This document shows positions 16,437-23,541 of a stretch of 52,111 bases of DNA, in pieces (the first letter of the stretch is position 1; each line of letters starts with the position of its first letter). The DNA is taken from positions 1-52,111 of the forward strand of contig JAGWNT010000014.1 of assembly GCA_028871195.1 (NCBI GenBank). Direction: 5' to 3'. Made by a program: the position numbers and the translations under genes. The DNA comes from REEB85 sp018971455. Its GTDB lineage: Bacteria > Pseudomonadota > Alphaproteobacteria > Acetobacterales > Acetobacteraceae. The notes beneath the pieces were generated by a model, which had not been told where the DNA came from, did not search any database, and was given only the letters and a program-made list of their open reading frames with translations.

Positions 16437-17432
16437 TCAGGCGAACAGCCGCTCCTTCTTCAACCCGTCATACATCGAAGCGACGAATTCGCCATAGCCA
16501 TTCCATATCTGCGTCGGCACCACCTCGCTGGTGCCGATCAGGCGCTCCTGCGCCTGGCTCCAGCGCGGGTGCGGCACGGCGGGGTTCACATTGGCCCAGA
16601 AGCCGTATTCGCTGGGGGCCAGATTCTCCCAGAAGGAGCGCGGCCGCTTGTCGGTGAAGCCGATCTTCACCAGCGCCTTGGCGTGCTTGAAGCCGTATTT
16701 CCAAGGCAGTGTGAGGCGCAGCGGGGCGCCGTTCTGCGGCGGCAGCGTCTTGCCGTACATGCCGACCGAGATGAAGGCGAGGTCGTTGGCCGCCTCCGCC
16801 ATGGTGACACCCTCGAGATACGGCCAGGTGTAGAAGGGGCTGTCCATGCCGGGCATCTGCTTGGGATCGGCCAGCGAGGTGAAGGTGACGTATCTGGCCG
16901 AGCCCAGCGGCTCGGCGAGCTTGACCAGGGCGGCCAGCGGGAAGCCGATCCACGGCACCGTCATCGCCCAGGCCTCGACGCAGCGATGGCGCGTCACCCG
17001 CTCCTCCAGCGGCATCTGCTTCATCAGGTCGTCGAAGGCGATCTTGCGCGGCCTGGCCACCATGCCGGTGAACTCGATGCTCCAGGGATCGACCGGCAGG
17101 GCCTGCGCCAGGGCGTAGAGGTTCTTGGAGTCGCTGAACTCGTAGTAGTTGTTGTAGGTGGTCGCGTTCATCTCCGGCGTGATGGCGCGCCCGGCGACGT
17201 AGCGGTCGTCATGCTTCGCGGTGAGGGGCTTGAGCGGCTGCAACTTGGCCGGCGCGCCGAACAGGTTCCAGGCGGCCTCGGCCGGGCGCGTCGCCAGCCC
17301 GGCGGCGATGGCGCCGAACCCGGCGGCGCCGAGCAGCCCCCGTCTCGCCAGGCCGTGCCTGGCCAAGGCGGCGGATTCCGGCGTTGCCTCGCTCTCGGGG
17401 ATTTCCCAGCCACGGCGCCTGTGAACATGCAT
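16437..17432 (-). CDS. msrP: Protein-methionine-sulfoxide reductase catalytic subunit MsrP
   Basis: A 331-residue molybdenum enzyme (YedY/MsrP) that repairs oxidised methionines in periplasmic proteins. It has a Tat signal (ARRGLLGAAGFGAIAAG, about 40-56), NATTYNNYYEFS after it, the catalytic molybdenum-ligand cysteine in TRHRCVEAWAM (about Cys151), and PWIGFPLAALVK and WENLAPSEYGFWANVNP further on. The ATG at 17432 has AGGAG upstream; a longer upstream reading is not MsrP-like. The usual partner MsrQ is not adjacent; a small two-segment membrane protein follows instead. It is divergent from a cysteine/cysteate-lyase-like gene across 188 bases. Confidence 0.95.
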   Translation of the reverse strand: MHVHRRRGWEIPESEATPESAALARHGLARRGLLGAAGFGAIAAGLATRPAEAAWNLFGAPAKLQPLKPLTAKHDDRYVAGRAITPEMNATTYNNYYEFSDSKNLYALAQALPVDPWSIEFTGMVARPRKIAFDDLMKQMPLEERVTRHRCVEAWAMTVPWIGFPLAALVKLAEPLGSARYVTFTSLADPKQMPGMDSPFYTWPYLEGVTMAEAANDLAFISVGMYGKTLPPQNGAPLRLTLPWKYGFKHAKALVKIGFTDKRPRSFWENLAPSEYGFWANVNPAVPHPRWSQAQERLIGTSEVVPTQIWNGYGEFVASMYDGLKKERLFA

Positions 17433-17620
17433 GGACGTGCTCCTTGCCAAAGCCTCGAACGCTCTACGTGGGCATGACCCGGGCAGATGCCAGCTTGCCC
17501 GCTTGTCACGCCCGCCCGCAACCACCAGAATTGTCCGCCGCCGGGAATGCCGACCGCAGCCCATGAGAGAAACCAACCGCCGGCCCCGGCGTTACGCGCC
17601 CAATCAGGAGAAATCGCGCC
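17433..17620. promoter_or_regulatory. Divergent intergenic region msrP / desulfhydrase-like gene
   Basis: These 188 bases must carry the start signals of msrP (leftward) and the PLP-enzyme gene (rightward). The ribosome sites are AGGAG before each start. A GC-rich inverted repeat, CGGGCA with TGCCCG ten bases later, lies at about 17479-17500 and contains a smaller GGCA/TGCC repeat; it could be an operator. No clear -35/-10 pair was found by eye. Confidence 0.3.
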
Positions 17621-18628
17621 ATGCATCTCGCCCGCTTCCCCCGTGTGAAGCTGTGTCACGCGCCGACGCCGCTGGAGTTCATGCCGAACCTCACGAAGCT
17701 TCTCGGCGGGCCGCAGCTGTGGATCAAGCGCGACGACTGCACCGGGGTCGCGACCGGCGGCAACAAGAACCGCAAGCTCGAATTCCTCATGGGCGAGGCG
17801 CTGGCCCAGGGGGCCGACCATGTGGTGACGCAGGGGGCGGTGCAGTCCAACCATGTCCGCCAGACCGCCGCGGTGGCCGCCAAGCTCGGGCTGAAATGCA
17901 CGGTGGTGCTGGAGCACCGCATCCAGACCAATGACCCCGATTATCTGGAAAGCGGGAATGTGCTGCTCGACAAGCTGCTCGGCATCGACATCGAGTATCG
18001 CGACGGCGGCACCGACATGCAGGCGGCGATCGAGGCGGTTGGCGAGCGGCTGAAATCGAAGGGCACCAGGCCCTATGTCATCCCCGGCGGCGGCTCCAAC
18101 GCCACCGGCGCGCTGGGATATGCGCATGTCGCCCTGGAGCTGCTCGCCCAGGCCAACGAGATGGGGCTGCGCATCGACCGGCTGGTGCATGCCACCGGCA
18201 GCGCCGGCACCCAGGCCGGGCTGGTGGCGGGGCTGGAGGCGCTCAATTCCGGCATCCGCGTGCTCGGGATCGGCGTGCGCCTGCCGCGCGAGCGCCAGGA
18301 GGAGAATGTCCACAAGCTGGCCGAGGCTACCGCGGCGAAGCTCGGGCTGAAGGGCGGCATCCGGCGCGACGCGGTCGAGGCCAATTGCGACTATGTCGGC
18401 GCGGGCTACGGCATTCCCACCGAGGGCATGGCCGAGGCGGTGCGCATGGTGGCGCGCAGCGAGGGGATTTTTCTCGACCCGGTCTATTCCGGCAAGGGCA
18501 TGGCGGGGCTGATCGACCTGGTCCGCAAGGGCGCCTTCGGCAAGGAGGAGAACGTCGTGTTCCTGCACACGGGCGGCCAGGTCGGGCTGTTCGGCTATCG
18601 CGACTTCTTCACCGGGGCGGCCGCCTGA
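17621..18628 (+). CDS. PLP-dependent D-cysteine desulfhydrase / cysteate sulfo-lyase-like enzyme
   Basis: A 335-residue fold-type II PLP enzyme of the ACC deaminase/D-cysteine desulfhydrase group. The PLP lysine is in ATGGNKNRKLEF (Lys49), followed by TQGAVQSNHVRQTAA, the phosphate-binding glycines of IPGGGSNATGALGY, and GAGYGIPTEGM. The C-terminal HTGGQVGLFGY is typical. Members release H2S, ammonia and pyruvate from D-cysteine, or sulfite from L-cysteate (CuyA); these cannot be separated from sequence alone. GNKNRKLEF carries Asn where GNKTRKLEF is common. Divergent placement next to the sulfur-repair enzyme MsrP gives a loose sulfur theme. Confidence 0.88.
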   Translation: MHLARFPRVKLCHAPTPLEFMPNLTKLLGGPQLWIKRDDCTGVATGGNKNRKLEFLMGEALAQGADHVVTQGAVQSNHVRQTAAVAAKLGLKCTVVLEHRIQTNDPDYLESGNVLLDKLLGIDIEYRDGGTDMQAAIEAVGERLKSKGTRPYVIPGGGSNATGALGYAHVALELLAQANEMGLRIDRLVHATGSAGTQAGLVAGLEALNSGIRVLGIGVRLPRERQEENVHKLAEATAAKLGLKGGIRRDAVEANCDYVGAGYGIPTEGMAEAVRMVARSEGIFLDPVYSGKGMAGLIDLVRKGAFGKEENVVFLHTGGQVGLFGYRDFFTGAAA

Positions 18629-18663
18629 CCGCGACCGGAAGCGCGGGGCGCGGGCGGGCCGCC

Positions 18664-19173
18664 ATGGGGCGGGTGGCAGGCCTGTTCCTGTTCCTCGCCC
18701 TGGCCCTGCCCGCGCGCGCCGCGGCGCCGATCTGCACGGTGGTGACCGCGGCGCCGGCGCCGGACATGGTCGAGCACGTCACCTGCGACCAGTCGGCGAT
18801 CAGCCGTTATTTCCTGCTCTCCCCCGCCCTCGCCTCGCTGAGTTCGGCCGAGCGGGCGGCGGTGGTGAGCGACCCGTTGCGCTATGCGCTGGCCTTCATG
18901 GCCGCCGATGCTCGCGACCGGTTGCAGGCGGGATTCGCCGATGACAGGACGCAATCAGTCGATCTCACCGAAACGCTGGTCGGCCGCGGTCCGAAGGGCG
19001 CGCCGGTGGCGCATGTTCTGTTCCGGCTGCGCCCGGCCCGCGCCGATGCCGCCGCCATCGACTGGAAGAATCTGGCGCCGCTCGATCTGTTCAAGACCTT
19101 TCCCAGCGAGCTCTCGCCCTATCTGCTCGACGGGCTGAAGCCCAAGCCGGCGGCCAAGCCCGCCTCACCCTGA
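18664..19173 (+). CDS. Exported protein of unknown function
   Basis: A 169-residue product starting with the signal peptide MGRVAGLFLFLALALPARA. The mature part has two cysteines close to its start (PICTVVTA and HVTCDQS), then a helical region and a KPKPAAKPASP tail. No domain is recognised. The ATG is 35 bases after the upstream enzyme gene. The last nine bases overlap the stop end of the converging kinase gene, so both stop codons are shared territory. Confidence comes from the clean signal peptide and coding length. Confidence 0.65.
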   Translation: MGRVAGLFLFLALALPARAAAPICTVVTAAPAPDMVEHVTCDQSAISRYFLLSPALASLSSAERAAVVSDPLRYALAFMAADARDRLQAGFADDRTQSVDLTETLVGRGPKGAPVAHVLFRLRPARADAAAIDWKNLAPLDLFKTFPSELSPYLLDGLKPKPAAKPASP

Positions 19174-20508
19174 TTTTTCGAGGGTGGCGCGCAGCGTGCG
19201 GCGGAAGGCGGCGGCGTCGCCCGGTTGCGGCACGGCGCTGGCCAGCCGCTCGACCAGCGCATCGAGGCTCGGCGAATCCCGCACCGCCTGGCTGACCAGC
19301 ACGCGCGCGATCGGCCCGGCATAGGGGGCGAGCGCCGCGCGGGCCGCCTCCAGCGCGGCCGGCGAGATGCCGCGCCCGGCGGCCAGGCCCAGCGCCTCCT
19401 GCGTGCTCAGCTGACGCGGCGAAATGGTCGGTGCGGCCGGCGCCGGAGCGCCGGCGGCCCGCTCGCGCAGAAAGCGGGTGGCCTGCGCCGCGTCGGGGAT
19501 GTGTCGGGCGAGGCGGGTGAGGAAATCGGCCTCGTCCAGCGCCAGGCGCGCCGCCTGCGCCGCGTGCACGCGCGCGATCGGGCCGACATGGCGCGCCAGC
19601 TCGGCCTCCGCCGCGGCCGCCAGCGCCGCGTCGACCGGGCGGGCGCGGCCGGGCTGGACGAGGGTTGCATCCTCGGCCACGGCGACGGCGGCGCGCAGGG
19701 CGGCGGCGAAGGCCTCGGCCGTGGCGAAGCGCGCCGCCGGCTGCTTGGCCAAGCCCTGCCGCAGCACCGGCGCGAAGGCGGCCTGCGGGCCACCCTCCAG
19801 CGCGGCGAGATCGACCTCCGCCGCGTCGGTCAGGCGCAGAAGCGTGTCCGGCAGGCTGCGCCCGGCGAAGGGCGGCCGGCCGAGCAGCATCGTGTGCAGG
19901 ATGGCCGCCGCGCTGAACAGGTCGGCGCGCCGGTCGACGGCGCCGCCATCCACCTGCTCCGGCGCCATGTAGCTCGGCGTTCCGAGCATGTCGCCGATCT
20001 GCGTGGCGTGCCCGCGATCGAGCCGGGCGATGCCGAAATCGGCGATCTTGGCCCGCCCGTCCGGCGTGACCATGACGTTGGCCGGCTTGATGTCGCGGTG
20101 GATGACGCCGCGCTCATGCGCGCAGGCCAGGCCGGCCAGCACATCCTCCATGAGCCGCAGGATGTCGAGCAGGGTGCCGCCGTGCGGCTCGGCCAGCAGC
20201 TGGTGCAGGCTCCGGCCCTCGATGAACTCCATCACCAGGTACGGCGCCCCATCGGCCTCGCCGGCATCGAAGATGGCGACGATGGCGGGGTGGCTGCACC
20301 GCCCGCCGGCCTGCGCCTCGGTGCGGAACCGGTCGAGATACTCGGCGCGGCTCTCGGCAGGCAGCATGTCGGTGCGGATGACCTTGATGGCGACCAGGCG
20401 GTCGATCAGCGGGTCATGCGCCTTGAACACCGTGCCGATGCCGCCGGCGCCGATCATGGCGACCGGGCGGTAGCGGCCGAAGCCTTGCGGCAGGGCCTCC
20501 TCGGTCAT
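19165..20508 (-). CDS. Ser/Thr protein kinase with duplicated C-terminal repeat
   Basis: A 447-residue Hanks-type kinase with the full catalytic set: glycine loop IGAGGIGTVF (19-28), VAIK (Lys42), HRDIKPAN (Asp139), DFG (157-159) and GTPSYMAPEQ. The kinase domain covers about 11-280. There is no membrane segment. The tail holds two related segments of about 45 residues, around 308-353 and 395-442, each starting with GPIARV (HVGPIARVHAAQAARLAL; YAGPIARVLVSQAVRDSP) and ending in an Arg/Phe-rich helix. The start ATG overlaps the stop of the upstream heme-sensor gene by ATGA, so sensor and kinase are made together. The kinase is likely cytosolic and may take its input from that sensor; substrates are unknown. 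Confidence 0.92.
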   Translation of the reverse strand: MTEEALPQGFGRYRPVAMIGAGGIGTVFKAHDPLIDRLVAIKVIRTDMLPAESRAEYLDRFRTEAQAGGRCSHPAIVAIFDAGEADGAPYLVMEFIEGRSLHQLLAEPHGGTLLDILRLMEDVLAGLACAHERGVIHRDIKPANVMVTPDGRAKIADFGIARLDRGHATQIGDMLGTPSYMAPEQVDGGAVDRRADLFSAAAILHTMLLGRPPFAGRSLPDTLLRLTDAAEVDLAALEGGPQAAFAPVLRQGLAKQPAARFATAEAFAAALRAAVAVAEDATLVQPGRARPVDAALAAAAEAELARHVGPIARVHAAQAARLALDEADFLTRLARHIPDAAQATRFLRERAAGAPAPAAPTISPRQLSTQEALGLAAGRGISPAALEAARAALAPYAGPIARVLVSQAVRDSPSLDALVERLASAVPQPGDAAAFRRTLRATLEKSG

Positions 20509-21380
20509 GGCGGATCCAGCATGCGCATCGCCGAATCCAGGCTCCGGCGCATGCGGTTGAACGAGGCCGAGAGCGAGGCGATCTCGTCACGCCCCGGCTT
20601 CTGGTACTCCTCGACATCGCTCTGCCCGAGGCTCACCGCATTGGCGATGGTGGAGACGCGCACCACCGGCTTGATGACGATGTAGTGCAGCAGCAGGTTG
20701 AGGATGACCAGCACGACGAGGAACATGCCGGCGAGGATCACCATGAAGGTCATGAAGGCGGCGTTGGCCTTGGCCAGCGGCAGCGCCATCGGTACCGAGA
20801 CGATCTGCGCGCCGACGATCTCATGCAGGTTCCATCCGAAGCCGTTATTCGCGCCGTATTTCCGCACCATCGAGGCGGGCGCCACATCGGGCGTGGAGTG
20901 GCAGGCAAGACAGCTCGGATCGCCGACGGCGATCGGCTCGGCGAGGCTGAGCGAGGGCCCGGTCGGCGTCGCGCGGATGCCGGATTGGTGGGCGAGGTGC
21001 TGGTTGTTGCGGAAGCCGCGAATGAAATCGGCCTGCCAATCCGACGGCCGGTCCTCCTGGTTGGTCGGGTTCAACGCGACCTCGGCCAGCGAATAATCCG
21101 GGAACGCCGCATGCACGCCCTGGAAGGTGGTGCGGGCGGCGAAGAACGGCACCGAGGCGGGCAGGAACTGGCCGTTCTGCTCGAGCCCCGTGAGGGGCAC
21201 GATGTCGTGGTCGGTGTAGGCCTGGATGGCGTTGGCAGCACTCATCATGACGCGGGCATTCTCCAGCACCGCGTCCTGCGCGTTGGCGACGAACAGGTTG
21301 TGCAGCAGCAGCCCGGCCCCGAGATAGCCAATCAGCAGCGCGGCGACGATGGCGAGGTTGAACTTTGCGCGCAGGCCCAA
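20505..21380 (-). CDS. Membrane sensor: DUF3365 (Tll0287-like) c-type heme domain plus HAMP
   Basis: A 291-residue sensor with no output domain of its own. Layout: N-terminal membrane segment (about 7-29), periplasmic domain of the DUF3365/Tll0287-like type with the heme-attachment motif CLACH (Cys157, Cys160, His161) after EPIAVGDPS, a second membrane segment (about 200-225, FMTFMVILAGMFLVVLVILN) and a HAMP domain (about 228-285, IKPVVRVSTIANAVSLGQ). The TTG at 21380 is chosen because TGAGGG stands seven bases upstream; an earlier TTG at 21428 has a poor site. Family knowledge: such domains bind heme and sense redox state or gases. The ATGA overlap with the kinase gene implies the HAMP output acts on that kinase. 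Confidence 0.87.
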   Translation of the reverse strand: MGLRAKFNLAIVAALLIGYLGAGLLLHNLFVANAQDAVLENARVMMSAANAIQAYTDHDIVPLTGLEQNGQFLPASVPFFAARTTFQGVHAAFPDYSLAEVALNPTNQEDRPSDWQADFIRGFRNNQHLAHQSGIRATPTGPSLSLAEPIAVGDPSCLACHSTPDVAPASMVRKYGANNGFGWNLHEIVGAQIVSVPMALPLAKANAAFMTFMVILAGMFLVVLVILNLLLHYIVIKPVVRVSTIANAVSLGQSDVEEYQKPGRDEIASLSASFNRMRRSLDSAMRMLDPP

Positions 21381-21536
21381 GGGAAAACCCTCACTGGTTG
21401 GATGCCGGAATGATGGCCGCCCGTGCAACCTACATCAAGGTTCGGCGAAGCGGGACGCGCTTCGTCAACGGAGTGTTCATCCCCACCCCGCAGAGTGGCC
21501 GCGCCGGCCGGGCGATTCCGGCCGCGGAGAGTCGCG
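21381..21536. promoter_or_regulatory. Divergent region between heme-sensor/kinase pair and diguanylate cyclase
   Basis: These 156 bases hold the start signals for two divergent signalling units. The ribosome sites are TGAGGG for the leftward TTG and GGAG for the rightward ATG. Its sequence is slightly less GC-rich around 21425-21485 (ACCTACATCAAGG, TCAACGGAGTGTTCATC) than its flanks, as expected of promoters, but I could not fix a -35/-10 pair. Confidence 0.3.
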
Positions 21537-23477
21537 ATGCCGTTCCGCCCGCCGCCCACCCCCGCCGGCCAGCCTGCCGGCATGCCCGCCAGCAGGCCCC
21601 CTGGCGCGCGGCCTGCCTGGCTGGCGGCGCGCCAATCTGCCGGGCTGTTCGCCGTCGTGCTGGCGGCCGCGGCGATCGGTGTGGCGCTGAGCCGCGCGAC
21701 CGGCGGCATCGCCGCGCTGTGGCTCGCCAACGGCCTCACCATCGCCGCCCTGCTGCAGGGCGAGCGGGCGCAGTGGCCGGCCCTGCTGGCCGGCGGGCTG
21801 GCGGGCATCCTGCTCGCGGACGTGGCGATGGGCATCGGCGTGCCGGCAAGCCTCGGCTACGTCGCCAGCAACGGCGTGGAAATCGTCACCGCCGCGGCAC
21901 TGCTGCGCTGGCGGCTCGGCGGAGCGCCCGACCTCACCGCGCCGCGCAATCTGGCCGCCTTCGTGCTGGCCGGGCCGCTGGCGGCGGCGGCCATCTCGGC
22001 CGCCCTCACCGGCGCGCTGCTGGCCGCACTGCCCGATGCGCCGGGCCTGCCCATCCTCGGGCGGTGGTATGTCGGTCATGCGCTCGGCATGGCGGTGATG
22101 GTGCCGCTCGGGCTGATGGTGCTGCGGCGGGAGGCGGTGCCGCTTTTCGCCACGCCGCTGCTCGCGCGCACCCTGGCGCTGCTGGGCGGCTACGCGGCGC
22201 TGCTGGCCGTGATTTTCACCCAGGCCCGTCTGCCGCTGCTGTTCGTGCCCTTCCCCGCCCTGCTGGTGGTGGTGGCGGTTCTCGGAGCGGCCGGCGGCAC
22301 GCTGGCGGTCCTGCTCACCGCCGGCATCGCGCTGGTCGGCACCCTCCTCGACCATGGCCCGCTGATGCTGATGCCGGGCGCCACGCTGCCGCAGCGCGTG
22401 GGGTTGTTGCAGCTCTTTATCGTGATGGCGGCGGCGATGGCCTTTGCGGTCGGCGCCATCGTCCAGGAACGCCGGCGGCTGACGCAGATGCTGGTGGATC
22501 AGCATGCGCGCCTCGCCGGCAGCGAGCGCCTCTACCGCCTGCTCGCCGACCACGCGAGCGACATCATCAGCCGCATCCGCCTCGACGGCACGCGCCTCTA
22601 CATCTCTCCCTCGGTGGAGGAAGTGCTCGGCTGGAGCGTCGAGGAGATGATGCGGCCAGACTGGCAAAAGAACGTCCATCCAGATGATCTTGAACGATTT
22701 ACATCGGTTCGTGAGGCCTTGCGCAACGGCGCCGAGCAGATGCGCAACACCTATCGGTTCCGCCGCAAGAACGGCGAGTGGGCGTGGATCGAGGGGCGGC
22801 TTTCGGTAGTGCGCGGCGCCGACGGCCAGCCCGTCGAATCGGTCGGCGTGCTGCGTGACGTGACCCGCCAGAAGGAGACGGAGCTCGCGCTGGAGCTGGC
22901 AATGATGGAGCTGGCCGAGCAGGCGGCGACCGACGGGCTCACGGGCCTCGCCAATCGCCGCCGATTCGACGAGGCGCTGGAGCGCGAATGGCGCCGCGCC
23001 GCACGGGCCGGCGAGACGGTGGCGCTGCTGATGATCGACGCCGACCACTTCAAGGCCTTCAACGATCGCCATGGCCACCAGGCGGGCGACGATTGCCTGC
23101 GCATCATCGCCGACTGCATCGCCGCCAGCATCCGCCGGCCGCATGATCTCGCCGCGCGCTATGGCGGCGAGGAATTCGCCGTGATCCTGCCGGCCACGGT
23201 GGAGGCGGGCGCCGCGCGCATCGCAGGGCGCATCTGCACAGCCGTGAGCGAGCTGAACCTCGCCCATGCCGGCGCGGGTGCCGGGCACGTCACGGTCAGC
23301 ATCGGGCTGGCCTGCGCCACGCCCGGCAGCGAGACCACGCCGGCGGCGCTGCTCGAATCGGCCGACCAGGCGCTCTATGCCGCCAAGGCGGGCGGACGCA
23401 ACCGCGTCGAACATGGGAGCGCGGCGCCGCAGCGGGTTGTCGCGCTGAGTCCCGCCGCGCGGCGCGCCGCCCCCTGA
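21537..23477 (+). CDS. Diguanylate cyclase with MASE1, PAS and GGDEF domains
   Basis: A 646-residue protein that should make cyclic di-GMP. An N-terminal MASE1-like membrane sensor of about eight segments (about 30-310, with GGIAALWLANGLTIAALLQG) is followed by a PAS fold (about 325-450; SPSVEEVLGW and WAWIEGRLSVVRGADGQPV), then GGDEF (about 465-635). The active site is GGEEF (543-547) and the inhibitory I-site RPHD (534-537) stands the canonical five residues before it, so the enzyme is probably active and feedback-inhibited. The ATG at 21537 is preferred because GGAG lies eight bases upstream; an earlier in-frame ATG would add 38 arginine-rich residues. It is transcribed towards a cluster of glycan genes, which fits c-di-GMP control of surface polymers. 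Confidence 0.93.
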   Translation: MPFRPPPTPAGQPAGMPASRPPGARPAWLAARQSAGLFAVVLAAAAIGVALSRATGGIAALWLANGLTIAALLQGERAQWPALLAGGLAGILLADVAMGIGVPASLGYVASNGVEIVTAAALLRWRLGGAPDLTAPRNLAAFVLAGPLAAAAISAALTGALLAALPDAPGLPILGRWYVGHALGMAVMVPLGLMVLRREAVPLFATPLLARTLALLGGYAALLAVIFTQARLPLLFVPFPALLVVVAVLGAAGGTLAVLLTAGIALVGTLLDHGPLMLMPGATLPQRVGLLQLFIVMAAAMAFAVGAIVQERRRLTQMLVDQHARLAGSERLYRLLADHASDIISRIRLDGTRLYISPSVEEVLGWSVEEMMRPDWQKNVHPDDLERFTSVREALRNGAEQMRNTYRFRRKNGEWAWIEGRLSVVRGADGQPVESVGVLRDVTRQKETELALELAMMELAEQAATDGLTGLANRRRFDEALEREWRRAARAGETVALLMIDADHFKAFNDRHGHQAGDDCLRIIADCIAASIRRPHDLAARYGGEEFAVILPATVEAGAARIAGRICTAVSELNLAHAGAGAGHVTVSIGLACATPGSETTPAALLESADQALYAAKAGGRNRVEHGSAAPQRVVALSPAARRAAP

Positions 23478-23541
23478 ACCGGCGGAGGTGCCGCGGGATT
23501 TATTGCCAAGCCGCCGGGCTTCGCCTAGTCGTGCGAGGGAC

